64,000 nucleotides of DNA from NCBI GenBank assembly GCA_013003075.1, contig JABDLJ010000019.1:89759-153758 (forward strand), read 5' to 3'. The notes under the pieces were generated by a model that saw nothing but the letters and a program-made list of their open reading frames with translations, had not been told where the DNA came from and made no database searches. Source of the stretch: Paracoccaceae bacterium. Lineage in GTDB: Bacteria; Pseudomonadota; Alphaproteobacteria; Rhodobacterales; Rhodobacteraceae. The translations under genes and the position numbers were made by a program. Below are positions 29,013-38,028 of this stretch, piece by piece; position 1 is the first letter of the stretch, and every line of letters begins with the position of its first letter.

Positions 29013-29834
29013 CTAGCGCTTGGAGCCCCAGCTCAGCGAGGCGTGCTTGCGGGTGTAGAACTCGCCCATCATGCCGATCACCATCATTATGATCGACAGG
29101 TAGATCGGGTACATCACCGTCGTGAAATGCGGGTTGTAGTTTATGAACACATAGCCACGCGTCTGGTCGATCGTGTGAAAGAGCGGGTTCCAGTCGAACA
29201 TGGCAACCATGTAGCCCGGAAGCGTGTTGGCCACGAACATCTTGCCCGAGGCGATCATGTTCACACGCTGGTAGAATTGCGAGACCATGCCGACGAGGCC
29301 GGGGAACCACGGCTTCAGCGCCAGGAAGACCATCCCGATCGCAACGCCCGAAAACCAGGACAAAAGCACCATGTTAAAGGCGCCGAACGGCTGCTCGATC
29401 GTGATCGGGCCCCAGCCGATGTGATAGACATAAAGCACGATGACCATCGCCAGCACCTGGATGTAAAGCGCGCCCAACGCCGCCGACGCGATGGCGATCG
29501 CGGTGTTCATCGGCAAATGGTGCATCATCGGTGACGCTGGCCCTTCAGAGCTGACCACCGCGCCCAGCGCCTTCACATGGGTCATGAACATGAAGATGCC
29601 CGACATGATATAAAGCAGGAAATCGCCCCGCAGGGCCGCACTGCGCATCCCCAGGATCGAGAACATCACGTAAAAGACCGCAACCATGATCAGCGCCTGG
29701 CCGATGCTGATAAGCAGCGCCATGGCTGCATGGCCATGCGTTTTGCGCACGCTGCGCACGGTGTTGTGATAGATCAATCCGAGGATCGTCAGTACGGACC
29801 CAAACGTCCCGGATTGCATCGGTCTGTCGAACAT
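29013..29834 (-). CDS. ABC-2 type permease, polysaccharide export (KpsM/Wzm-like)
   Basis: 273 residues from the ATG at 29834; the long track N-terminus crosses the divergent cysQ start. Six or so hydrophobic helices are visible (AALLISIGQALIMVAVFYVMF, LLYIMSGIFMF, VLAMVIVLYVYHIG, GVAIGMVFLALKPW, YPIYLSIIMMVIGMMGEFY). The short form and the WNPLFHTIDQTRGYVF segment match permeases for capsule or O-antigen export. The partner ATPase (KpsT/Wzt) is not in this window. It is divergent from the polysaccharide genes that start with cysQ, which is the main hint to its substrate. Confidence 0.82.
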   Translation of the reverse strand: MFDRPMQSGTFGSVLTILGLIYHNTVRSVRKTHGHAAMALLISIGQALIMVAVFYVMFSILGMRSAALRGDFLLYIMSGIFMFMTHVKALGAVVSSEGPASPMMHHLPMNTAIAIASAALGALYIQVLAMVIVLYVYHIGWGPITIEQPFGAFNMVLLSWFSGVAIGMVFLALKPWFPGLVGMVSQFYQRVNMIASGKMFVANTLPGYMVAMFDWNPLFHTIDQTRGYVFINYNPHFTTVMYPIYLSIIMMVIGMMGEFYTRKHASLSWGSKR

Positions 29835-29964
29835 GCGCCCTTGCCTCGGCTGCTTTCGGTCTACGCCCCGCCTTACTACGGATTTCTTGCCGTTCGCTTG
29901 CCGACGGACCATAAGGTGATTGCGCAGCCATTTCAATCTCTGCGCGTGGTCTGGGAGTTTTGCG

Positions 29965-30765
29965 TTGGACTTTGACGAATTGGCCCGCGTGATGCGGCGG
30001 CTTGCGCTAGAGGCCGGCGAGGTGATCCTGGACATCTACGGCTCTGATGATTTCGACCTGCGTTCCAAATCCGACAACAGCCCCGTGACCGCTGCCGATG
30101 AAGCGGCGGACGCGCTGATTTCGGAAGGCCTGCGCAAAGCGTTTCCCGATACGCCGCTTGTCACTGAAGAGCAGGCACACACCCACGCCCGGACGCATGG
30201 TACGTTCCTGATCGTAGATCCCCTCGACGGCACCAAGGAGTTCATCCAGCGCCGCGGCGATTTCACGGTGAACATCGCCTATGTGGAAGATGGCGCGCCG
30301 ACGCGCGGTGTGGTCTACGCGCCCGCCAGGGGACGGCTGTTTTATACGCTTGCCGACGGCAGCTCGGTCGAAGAGGCCGGACCCTTCGACAACGACGCAC
30401 CCGGCGCAACCTCGCCGCTGGCCGTATCGAGCCCCGACAATTCGGGCCTGCGCATCGTTGCTTCCAAATCGCACCGCGACCAGGCGACGGACGATTATAT
30501 CGCGCGCTATGCCGTCAAGGACTTCACGAGCGCGGGATCATCGCTAAAGTTTTCGCTGGTTGCGGCTGGCGAGGCCGATTTCTATCCGCGCCTTGGCCCC
30601 ACTATGGAGTGGGATACTGCCGCAGGGGACGCGGTACTGCGCGGCGCCGGCGGCCGCGTGGTGCGGTTCGACGATCACACCGATCTGCGCTACGGTAAGC
30701 CGGGCCATGAAAACCCCTTCTTCATCGCATTTGCGCCTGGCGTGACGCTGAAATCGCCGGGATAG
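29965..30765 (+). CDS. cysQ: 3'(2'),5'-bisphosphate nucleotidase
   Basis: 266 residues from a TTG at 29965 with GGGAG 8 nt upstream; the track start at 29920 lacks a site and runs back towards the permease gene. The metal-binding IMPase-family motifs are VDPLDGTKEFIQRR and WDTAAGDAVLRGAGG; SDNSPVTAADEAAD is also typical. CysQ hydrolyses 3'-phosphoadenosine 5'-phosphate (PAP), the by-product of sulfotransferases and PAPS reductase. Its place at the head of a locus that ends in a sulfotransferase supports PAP recycling there. Confidence 0.9.
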   Translation: MDFDELARVMRRLALEAGEVILDIYGSDDFDLRSKSDNSPVTAADEAADALISEGLRKAFPDTPLVTEEQAHTHARTHGTFLIVDPLDGTKEFIQRRGDFTVNIAYVEDGAPTRGVVYAPARGRLFYTLADGSSVEEAGPFDNDAPGATSPLAVSSPDNSGLRIVASKSHRDQATDDYIARYAVKDFTSAGSSLKFSLVAAGEADFYPRLGPTMEWDTAAGDAVLRGAGGRVVRFDDHTDLRYGKPGHENPFFIAFAPGVTLKSPG

Positions 30766-30776
30766 GCGCGGCTTGG

Positions 30777-32003
30777 ATGCGAGGCACACCGATCAGCGTC
30801 ATCGTCGTCAGCCGGGACAGGCCAGACGATCTTGCGCTGTGCCTTTTGTCCCTGTCTCAGCAATACCACCACCCGTTCGAGGTGATCGTCGTGGCCGACC
30901 CGGTGACGATCGCCGGTCTTTGGGATACTCCGCTGAGCGACAAGTTGAAGTTGGTCGAATTCGCCGAAGAGAACATTTCGGCCGCGCGCAATGCAGGTCT
31001 GGCGCAAGCCGCCGGCGAGATCCTCGCGTTCATCGACGACGATGCGGTCGCAGAACCCACCTGGCTGGAGCATCTTAGCGCGCCCTTCTCTGACGGCGAT
31101 GTCTCGGCGGTCGGCGGATTTGTGCTGGGACGCAATGGGTTGTCGCTGCAATGGGGCGCGCGCAGCATCGATGGCCAAGGGTTTCACCATGACTTGCCTT
31201 TCAGCGGCGGCGATTGGCAGTGCCCGGACCCCGGGCCGGGCCGCGCCGTGAAGACCGAAGGCACCAACAGCGCGTTGAGGCGAAGTGTTCTGGCCTCGCT
31301 TGGCGGTTTCGATCGGGGCTTTCGCTTTTTTCACGATGAGGCCGACCTCAACGTCCGGCTTGCCCGCGCAGGACACCGCACTGCAATTGCTCCGCGGGCG
31401 CTGGTCCACCACAAAAGCGCGGCCTCCAAGCGGCGGACGGCAGAGCGCCGGCCAAGCGATCTGTTCGAGATCGCCGCAAGTTCGGCGCTTTTTGCCCGCA
31501 AGCACGACCCCTCGGGCGAGCTGGACGGCACACTTGCGGCGCGCCGCGACGAAGAGCGCAAACGCCTCTTGCAGCACATGGTCCGTGGCAGCTGCGAGCC
31601 GCGCGATGTGGCGCGGCTTCTGGGCACTTTCGATGCGGGCGTGGCGGACGGAAAGACCCGGTCTTTTCAGAAGGAAAGGATCGCCGACCCCGCGGCCGCT
31701 TTCCTGCCGATGAACGAGGCGCCGCCAGAGCGCAGCCATGAAATCCTCGCAGGCCGGTCGTGGCAGAAACGCAGACTTTGCCGGCAGGCGCGCGCGATCG
31801 TTTCGGCGGGGCGGGGCGCGACGGTCTTCTGTTTCAGCCCGACCTCGCTTTATCACCGGGTCCGGTACTGCCCGGGCGGGTTCTGGCTTCAGACCGGCGG
31901 CCTCTTTGGGCGCTCGGATCGCAGGCAACCGGTCTTTCGTCTTTTCAACCTCAAGATCAGGGTTGCCGAGGAATGCCGCCGACTGACAGATATTCGTACC
32001 TGA
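30777..32003 (+). CDS. Glycosyltransferase family 2 (GT-A fold)
   Basis: 408 residues. N-terminal GT2 domain: ISVIVVSRDRPDDLALCLLSL, the DxD-type FIDDDA (about residue 85) after NISAARNAGLAQA, and GGFDRGFRFFHDEADLNVRLARAG, the acceptor/base region. The last 150 residues are basic and low in recognised motifs (RRDEERKRLLQHM, CFSPTSLYHRVRYCPGGFW). It would add a sugar from a nucleotide donor to a growing glycan. It begins 11 nt after cysQ. Confidence 0.87.
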   Translation: MRGTPISVIVVSRDRPDDLALCLLSLSQQYHHPFEVIVVADPVTIAGLWDTPLSDKLKLVEFAEENISAARNAGLAQAAGEILAFIDDDAVAEPTWLEHLSAPFSDGDVSAVGGFVLGRNGLSLQWGARSIDGQGFHHDLPFSGGDWQCPDPGPGRAVKTEGTNSALRRSVLASLGGFDRGFRFFHDEADLNVRLARAGHRTAIAPRALVHHKSAASKRRTAERRPSDLFEIAASSALFARKHDPSGELDGTLAARRDEERKRLLQHMVRGSCEPRDVARLLGTFDAGVADGKTRSFQKERIADPAAAFLPMNEAPPERSHEILAGRSWQKRRLCRQARAIVSAGRGATVFCFSPTSLYHRVRYCPGGFWLQTGGLFGRSDRRQPVFRLFNLKIRVAEECRRLTDIRT

Positions 32004-32007
32004 CGGT

Positions 32008-32069
32008 AGCAAAATTAGCACAGTATTCGCTGCTATGCGCTTTTGCTGTATCTGTAATTGCCCTAGAAT
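32008..32069 (+). promoter_or_regulatory. Possible galU promoter with nested inverted repeats
   Basis: An AT-richer gap of 139 nt before galU. AGCAAAA (32008) and TTTTGCT (32041) can pair, enclosing TAGCA and TGCTA that also pair. TTTTGC, 17 nt, TAGAAT (32064-32069) is a possible promoter overlapping the right arm. This may be an operator or an RNA fold. Confidence 0.4.
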
Positions 32070-32142
32070 CGCCGGAAAGCTGCGTAAAGGTGCCCGCAAT
32101 TGGACGATTGTCCTCGTCTTGTTGCGAAGAGAAAGTTGACAG

Positions 32143-33036
32143 ATGAAGCGCAAGGTTACGAAAGCCGTCTTTCCAGTAGCTGGGATGGGTACGCGGTTTC
32201 TGCCCGCTACGAAATCCGTTCCTAAGGAGATCATGACACTGGTCGATCGCCCGTTAATCCAATACGCGATCGACGAGGCTCGCGCCGCCGGGATCACCGA
32301 GTTCATATTTGTCACCGCGCGCGGGAAAAGCGCGCTGGAAGACTATTTCGACATGGCGCCCGACCTCGAGGCGCAGCTTGAAAGCTCGGGCAAGAACGAG
32401 CTTCTGGAGATCCTGAAATCGACCAACATGGATTCAGGTGCGATTGCCTATATCCGCCAGCAGCGCGCGATGGGTCTGGGTCACGCTGTCTGGTGCGCGC
32501 GGCGCCTGATCGGGGACGAGCCCTTTGCCGTGATCCTGCCCGATGACGTGATTGCCGCCGACAAGCCCTGCCTTCAGCAGATGGTCGAGGCCTATGAATC
32601 CACCGAGGGCGCTATGGTTGCTGCGATGGAAGTGGCCCCCGAAGCGGTGTCGTCCTACGGTATCCTCGATATTGCCTCCGACGATGGGCAGCTTGTGAAA
32701 GTCCGTGGCATGGTCGAAAAGCCCAAGAAAGAGGTGGCGCCGTCGACTCTTGCGGTCATCGGTCGCTACATTCTCACGCCAAGCGTGCTGCGCAATCTCA
32801 GCAAGCTTGGCAGCGGTGCCGGCGGCGAGATACAGCTGACGGACGCGATCGCTCAGGAAATCCAGAAGGGCCATCCGGTTCACGGTCTGCGGTTCCAGGG
32901 CGACAGGTTCGATTGTGGATCCAAGGCGGGTTTCTTGAAGGCGACGGTCGCTTTCGGGATGGCGCGTGAAGATCTGCGGGACGAGTTCTACCAGTACTTG
33001 GCCGAAACGGTCTCTTTGCAAAAAGCGGCCCAATAA
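32143..33036 (+). CDS. galU: UTP-glucose-1-phosphate uridylyltransferase
   Basis: 297 residues, the normal size. KAVFPVAGMGTRFLPATKSVPKEIM is the nucleotide-binding N-terminus; FAVILPDDVIAADKP, VRGMVEKPKKEVAP and FDCGSKAGFLKATV complete the family pattern. It makes UDP-glucose, the precursor for UDP-galactose (by the next gene) and for surface glycans. galE begins 26 nt downstream. Confidence 0.95.
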   Translation: MKRKVTKAVFPVAGMGTRFLPATKSVPKEIMTLVDRPLIQYAIDEARAAGITEFIFVTARGKSALEDYFDMAPDLEAQLESSGKNELLEILKSTNMDSGAIAYIRQQRAMGLGHAVWCARRLIGDEPFAVILPDDVIAADKPCLQQMVEAYESTEGAMVAAMEVAPEAVSSYGILDIASDDGQLVKVRGMVEKPKKEVAPSTLAVIGRYILTPSVLRNLSKLGSGAGGEIQLTDAIAQEIQKGHPVHGLRFQGDRFDCGSKAGFLKATVAFGMAREDLRDEFYQYLAETVSLQKAAQ

Positions 33037-33062
33037 AAACCAAGGGGCAAGGGGCGTTCCAC

Positions 33063-34046
33063 TTGAAGACAGTGCTGGTCACCGGCGGAGCTGGCTATAT
33101 CGGCTCGCATGCCTGCAAGGCGTTGCGAGATGCGGGGATGATCCCTGTTACCTATGACGACCTGTCGACTGGCTGGGCCGATGCGGTGAAGTTCGGCCCG
33201 CTCGAAGTGGGCGATATCACCGATACAAAGCGGCTCGATGCGATCTTCAAGACATATGCGCCAGACGCAGTCATGCATTTCGCCGCCTGCTCGGACATCG
33301 CCGAAAGCGTTCGGGATCCGGGCAAGTACTGGCACAATATCCCCGGCGGCACGCAAGCGGTGGCGGAAGCCGCGCTGAAGGCGGGTTGCACGAAGTTCGT
33401 TCTGTCCTCCACCTGCTCTGTCTACGGCGATCAGGACGGTGTGATCCTGAAAGAGACGAGCACCATCGCCCCGAACAACGCCTATGGCGAGGCCAAACGC
33501 GCGGCCGAGGAGTTTCTTGAAGGCCGGGCCGCCGCCGAGGGCATGCGCAGCGTCATCCTGCGCTACTTCAATGTGGCCGGCGCGGATGAGGACGCCGAGG
33601 TCGGAGAGTGGCACAGGCCCGAAACGCACCTCGTTCCGATCATTCTGGACGTTGCCGAAGGGCGGCGCGACGCAGTTCGGATCTACGGTACCGATTACGC
33701 CACGCCGGACGGCTCTTGCGTACGCGACTATGTGCATGTGACCGACATCGCCGATGCGCATATGCAGGGGCTGGACTGGCTGAAGGCCAATGGCGGTGTC
33801 CGGACCTTCAACCTTGGCACCGGCACCGGGTTTTCGGTCAGAAGCGTCATTGCAGAGGCCGAGGCGATTACCCGCAAGGAAATCCCTGTGCTGGAAGACG
33901 CGCGGCGGCCCGGCGATGCGGCGTCGCTTGTATCGGGCGGTGATCGCGCCAGGCAAGAGCTGGGATGGTCGCCCGACCGGTCCACCCTGCCGCGTATGAT
34001 CAAGGACGCCTGGAGGTGGCACCAGACCGGTGACTACGCCAAGTAA
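33063..34046 (+). CDS. galE: UDP-glucose 4-epimerase
   Basis: 327 residues from a TTG start with AAGGGGCG upstream. NAD-binding TGGAGYIGSHACKAL, the STCSVYG segment and the catalytic Y-x3-K in NNAYGEAKRAAEE identify an extended SDR epimerase. YVHVTDIADAHMQGLDWL and FNLGTGTGFSVRSVI follow. It interconverts UDP-glucose and UDP-galactose (possibly the GlcNAc forms too). Its 3' end overlaps the next glycosyltransferase gene by 17 bp. Confidence 0.94.
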   Translation: MKTVLVTGGAGYIGSHACKALRDAGMIPVTYDDLSTGWADAVKFGPLEVGDITDTKRLDAIFKTYAPDAVMHFAACSDIAESVRDPGKYWHNIPGGTQAVAEAALKAGCTKFVLSSTCSVYGDQDGVILKETSTIAPNNAYGEAKRAAEEFLEGRAAAEGMRSVILRYFNVAGADEDAEVGEWHRPETHLVPIILDVAEGRRDAVRIYGTDYATPDGSCVRDYVHVTDIADAHMQGLDWLKANGGVRTFNLGTGTGFSVRSVIAEAEAITRKEIPVLEDARRPGDAASLVSGGDRARQELGWSPDRSTLPRMIKDAWRWHQTGDYAK

Positions 34047-35277
34047 CCCGCCGGCGATCTGCCTTGATGTCACGCGGCTTGTCAGCCGGGTGGGCCGCGG
34101 GCCATTCACCGGTATCGATCGCGTCGAGAACGCCTACCTGGCGCATTTTCTGAAAAACGATGTTCGTCTGTTGGGGCTGTCGCGGACTGCGGCGGGATAT
34201 GTGCTTCTTGATCGGCCTGGATTGGCGGCGCTGAAGGCGCGGCTGGACGGGCGGGCGCAATGGGGCGCGCCTGACCTGATCGGGCGGCTTTCGCGCCGGC
34301 TGCCGCCTGCTCGCAGGGGCGCCGAGGCGGATTTGCGCCGACTGGCCATCGCGCGTGCCGCGCCGCCGCTGCTTGCGCGCTGTCTGGCGCGGCATTTGCC
34401 TGCGGAAACGCTGTATCTCAATGTCGGGCACAGCAACCTGACCCGCCGCGTGTTAAGCGCCGTGCGCGGGGCCAAGGGCGCGCATGTCGCGGTGCTGCTG
34501 CACGATACGATCCCGCTGGACTATCCCGAACACCACGACCCGGCAATCAACGCGGGTTTTGCCCAACGGCTGAGCGCAGTCGCAGAGAAGGCCGACACGA
34601 TCATCGCGAACTCCGAGGCCACCGAGGCGTCCTTGGGCCGGCACTTGTCCAGCTTGCCGCGTCAGCCGAGGATCATCGTCTCGCATCTGGCGGCCGAGCG
34701 GCCTGCAAAGGCAACCGCGTCTTCGGCCGACCTGCTGCCGGACCGCCCGTTTTTTCTCGCGGTGGGCACCGTGACGCCGCGCAAGAACCAGGCGCTTCTT
34801 CTGGATGTCTGGGAAGTCTTGGCAAAAGAGCATGGCGCGGCCACGCCAACGCTCGTCATCGCTGGCGCGCAGGATCCGCGGACCGATGCTGTTGCCGGCA
34901 GGGTCCGGGCCTCTGCGCTGCTGATGCGCCACGTCAAGCTGCACGAGGATCTGAGTGATGCGGCCGTGGCGGCATTGATGGAGCAGGCTGTCGCCGTTCT
35001 GCATCCCAGCTTTTCGGAAGGCTTCGGCTTTGTGCCCATTGAGGCGGCGCTGGCCGGAACCCCGGTGATCTGCGCCGATCTGAGTGTCTATCGCGAGGTT
35101 TTGGGCGATATGCCCGTTTACGCAGACCCAACCGATATGTATCACTGGAAAGGCCTGATCGAAAAGGAAATGCAACAGTCGGGCGGCGAGCAGAAAGTGG
35201 CACGAGAATGGGCAATAGACCCAATGCGTCTGACGTGGGACACGCATATCAACACGGTATTAATCAAGCTGGGATAG
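34030..35277 (+). CDS. Glycosyltransferase family 4 (GT-B fold)
   Basis: 415 residues from a GTG within the end of galE. The C-terminal donor domain is typical: FFLAVGTVTPRKNQALLLDVW and HPSFSEGFGFVPIEAALAGTPVICAD with the E-x7-E pattern. The N-terminal domain holds VTRLVSRVGRGPFTGIDRVE and HVAVLLHDTIPLDYPE. A retaining sugar transfer is expected. The 17-bp overlap with galE suggests translational coupling. Confidence 0.9.
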   Translation: MTTPSNPPAICLDVTRLVSRVGRGPFTGIDRVENAYLAHFLKNDVRLLGLSRTAAGYVLLDRPGLAALKARLDGRAQWGAPDLIGRLSRRLPPARRGAEADLRRLAIARAAPPLLARCLARHLPAETLYLNVGHSNLTRRVLSAVRGAKGAHVAVLLHDTIPLDYPEHHDPAINAGFAQRLSAVAEKADTIIANSEATEASLGRHLSSLPRQPRIIVSHLAAERPAKATASSADLLPDRPFFLAVGTVTPRKNQALLLDVWEVLAKEHGAATPTLVIAGAQDPRTDAVAGRVRASALLMRHVKLHEDLSDAAVAALMEQAVAVLHPSFSEGFGFVPIEAALAGTPVICADLSVYREVLGDMPVYADPTDMYHWKGLIEKEMQQSGGEQKVAREWAIDPMRLTWDTHINTVLIKLG

Positions 35278-35317
35278 CGCGCCCGGGAAGCAACTGCCGG
35301 GTCAAGGGAGCACGTGT

Positions 35318-36328
35318 TTGAGCGCGGTGACGTCATACAGGCTGCGGCTGCAACGCAAGCGGTGGCGAATACGCGCGCTTCGCAAGCGCCGCGAGTTGCG
35401 GATGATTGCCGACCGCACCGCGCAAATCTCGGGCTCGGACGTGCTGTTGTTTTGTACATTGCGCAACGAACTGGTGCGGCTTCCCTACTTCCTGAAATAC
35501 TACCGCACGCTTGGCATCCGGCATTTTCTTTTCGTCGATAACGGCTCTGATGATGGCTCTTTGGAGTATCTGGCCAAGCAGCCCGATGTCTCGGTCTGGC
35601 GCACCGATAAAAGCTACAAGCGGGCGCGGTTCGGGATGGACTGGATGAACTGGCTCTTGCGGAAGTACGCGCATGGCCACTGGGCGCTGACCGTCGATGT
35701 CGATGAATTCTTCATCTTCCCGTTCTGCGACACCCGCTCTATCTCGGCGTTGACCGACTGGCTGGATGCGTCTTCGATCCGCTCGTTTGCCGCGATGCTG
35801 CTGGACATGTACCCAAAGGGCCGGATCGACGCCGAAACCTATCGCGAAGGCCAGAACCCCTTCGACATTGCCAACTGGTTCGACAGCGGCAATTACATGA
35901 TCAGCCAGAACCCGAAGTTCAAAAACCTCTGGATCCAGGGCGGCCCGCGCGCCCGCGCTTTCTTTGCCGACAACCCGGCGCGTGCCCCGGCGCTTAACAA
36001 GATCCCGCTGGTGAGGTGGGACCGCTCGTTCACCTATGTCAGTTCGACCCACAACCTGCTGCCGCGCGGCCTGAACCTGGTCTATGACGAATGGGGTGGT
36101 GAGAAAGCCTCTGGCTGCCTGTTGCATGCCAAGTTCCTCAACACCTTTGCTCAGAAATCGGAAGAAGAGCTGCAGCGGCGTCAGCACTATGCCAACAGTC
36201 ACGAATACCGGGCCTACAACAAGCGGCTGCGCGAAAACCCCGAGTTCTGGTGCAGTTGGTCCGAGAAATACATCAACTGGCGACAGCTTGAGATCCTTGG
36301 GATCATGTCGAAGGGCAACTGGGCATGA
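35318..36328 (+). CDS. Glycosyltransferase family 2-like protein (GT92/Glyco_tranf_2_4 type)
   Basis: 336 residues from a TTG with AAGGGAG upstream. FCTLRNELVRLPYFLKYYR, HFLFVDNGSDDGS and WALTVDVDEFFIFP (DxD) are the hallmarks of the Glyco_tranf_2_4 group. The protein is basic at the N-terminus (RLRLQRKRWRIRALRKRR). An alternative start is possible. The stop overlaps the next ATG (ATGA), so it is coupled to the GT14 gene. Confidence 0.85.
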   Translation: MSAVTSYRLRLQRKRWRIRALRKRRELRMIADRTAQISGSDVLLFCTLRNELVRLPYFLKYYRTLGIRHFLFVDNGSDDGSLEYLAKQPDVSVWRTDKSYKRARFGMDWMNWLLRKYAHGHWALTVDVDEFFIFPFCDTRSISALTDWLDASSIRSFAAMLLDMYPKGRIDAETYREGQNPFDIANWFDSGNYMISQNPKFKNLWIQGGPRARAFFADNPARAPALNKIPLVRWDRSFTYVSSTHNLLPRGLNLVYDEWGGEKASGCLLHAKFLNTFAQKSEEELQRRQHYANSHEYRAYNKRLRENPEFWCSWSEKYINWRQLEILGIMSKGNWA

Positions 36329-38022
36329 GCGTCGGGATCGTCATGCTGGTGCACGAGCCCCTGACCCGCGCCGTCGAGGTTGCGCGGCATTGGGCCGAGG
36401 CCGGCTGCCCGATCGTCATTCATGTCGACAGCCAGGTTCGGCCCAAGGCACACAAGTGGTTCGTCGGCGCGCTGTCCGAGTTCGACGACATCCGGTTCTG
36501 CGCCCGCCACCGCTGCGAGTGGGGCACGTGGTCGCTGGTGGCGGCCTCGCAGACGGCCTCGCAGATGATGCTCCACGAGTTTCCCGATGTCCGCCACGTC
36601 TACCTTGCCTCTGGCTCTTGCCTGCCGTTGCGGCCGGTCGAGGAACTGCGCGCGTACCTGGCGGAGAACCCGCGCACCAACTTCATCGAAAGCGTCACTA
36701 CCAAGGATGTGCCGTGGACGATCGGCGGTCTCGACAACGAGCGCTTCACCTTCAGCTTTCCGTTTTCGTGGAAGCGACAGAGGTTTCTCTTCGACCGCTA
36801 CGTTGCCCTGCAGCGGCTTTTGGGTGCCACGCGGCGTCTTCCCGATGGGCTGGTGCCGCATTTGGGCTCGCAATGGTGGTGCCTGACGCGGCAAACATTG
36901 TCGGCAATCCTGGATGATCCAAACCGCGCCATGTACGAGCGCTATTTCCGGAAGGTCTGGATCCCGGACGAAAGCTATTACCAGTCGCTTGTTCGGCTTT
37001 ACTCGGACAAGGTGGAAAGCCGGTCGCTGACCTTGTCGAAGTTCGACTTTCAGGGCAAGCCGCACATCTTCTACGATGACCATCTGCAACTTTTGCGCCG
37101 CTCGGATTGCTTTGTCGCGCGCAAGATATGGCCGCATGCGGATCGGCTTTACGAAAGCTTTCTCAACGACCCCACGACAACCAAGAACCGTGCCGAGCCG
37201 AGCCCAGGCAAGATCGACCGGGTCTTTGCGAAGGCCGTCGACAAGCGAACGCGGGGGCGGGCCGGCCTTGTCATGCAAAGCCGGTTTCCGAACTGGGACT
37301 GGGAGAACGGACGCACCGCCGCGCCCTATTCGGTCTTTGCGGGGTTCTCGGACCTTCTTGATGACTTCGATCAGTGGCTCGCACACTCTACCGGCGCGCG
37401 GGTGCACGGGCATCTGTTTCATCCCAAGCGCGCCGAGTTTTCGGGCGGTCAGCACGTGTTCGCAGGCGGCCTGCCCGACAGTGCCCATTTGCGGGACTAC
37501 AACCCCCAGGCCCTTCTGACCAACCTGATCTGGAACACCCGGGGCGAGCGGCAGTGTTTCCAGTTCGGCCCGCTCGACAATCAGGCGATCGCGCCGTTTC
37601 TGGCAGCCGACCCGAATGTGCAGATCTCGGTGATCAGCGGGGCATGGGCCGTACCGCTTTTCCATTCCAACCGGAATTTCGGCGAGATCCGGACGGTCGC
37701 GGCGCAATTGCAGAAGATCGAAACCGAGTTCCTGGAAATTCTGCGATCGCCACAGACAAAGGCGCGGGCGCGGATCTGGTCGATGGCCGAATTTATCGAG
37801 CAACCGATGGAGCCGCTGCAGACCGTCATCGAAGAGATCGGTCCGCGCTCCGGCGTGCGGCTGACCGAGGCGCCGCGGATCGTGAACCTCGAAGGCTTTG
37901 GGCAGTTTCTGCAGAACCTCAAGAACCAGGGCATGCACCCGCACCTGATGGGCGATTTCCCGGTTACGCTTGATGGCGAGCCCGAAAAGCCATCGGGCCA
38001 TCGGCCCTATTTGGTCAGGTAA
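36325..38022 (+). CDS. GT14-type (core-2/I-branching) glycosyltransferase with long C-terminal part
   Basis: 565 residues. The N-terminal 250 residues resemble core-2/I-branching beta-1,6-N-acetylglucosaminyltransferases: GIVMLVHEPLTRAVEVARHW, IVIHVDSQVRPK, VYLASGSCLPLRPVEEL, SQWWCLTRQTL and WIPDESYYQSLV. Another 280 residues follow with no family I can name firmly (GARVHGHLFHPKRAEFSGGQ, FQFGPLDNQAIAPFLAADP); homologues in Rhodobacterales carry, as I recall, a DUF592x label. Donor and acceptor are unknown. It is coupled to the gene before (4-bp overlap) and 6 nt from the sulfotransferase. Confidence 0.82.
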   Translation: MSVGIVMLVHEPLTRAVEVARHWAEAGCPIVIHVDSQVRPKAHKWFVGALSEFDDIRFCARHRCEWGTWSLVAASQTASQMMLHEFPDVRHVYLASGSCLPLRPVEELRAYLAENPRTNFIESVTTKDVPWTIGGLDNERFTFSFPFSWKRQRFLFDRYVALQRLLGATRRLPDGLVPHLGSQWWCLTRQTLSAILDDPNRAMYERYFRKVWIPDESYYQSLVRLYSDKVESRSLTLSKFDFQGKPHIFYDDHLQLLRRSDCFVARKIWPHADRLYESFLNDPTTTKNRAEPSPGKIDRVFAKAVDKRTRGRAGLVMQSRFPNWDWENGRTAAPYSVFAGFSDLLDDFDQWLAHSTGARVHGHLFHPKRAEFSGGQHVFAGGLPDSAHLRDYNPQALLTNLIWNTRGERQCFQFGPLDNQAIAPFLAADPNVQISVISGAWAVPLFHSNRNFGEIRTVAAQLQKIETEFLEILRSPQTKARARIWSMAEFIEQPMEPLQTVIEEIGPRSGVRLTEAPRIVNLEGFGQFLQNLKNQGMHPHLMGDFPVTLDGEPEKPSGHRPYLVR

Positions 38023-38028
38023 CGCGGG

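Noticed and set aside
30690-32315. 541-codon minus-strand ORF over the GT2 gene and galU leader
   Set aside because: Antisense shadow; GT2 motifs on the plus strand are clear.
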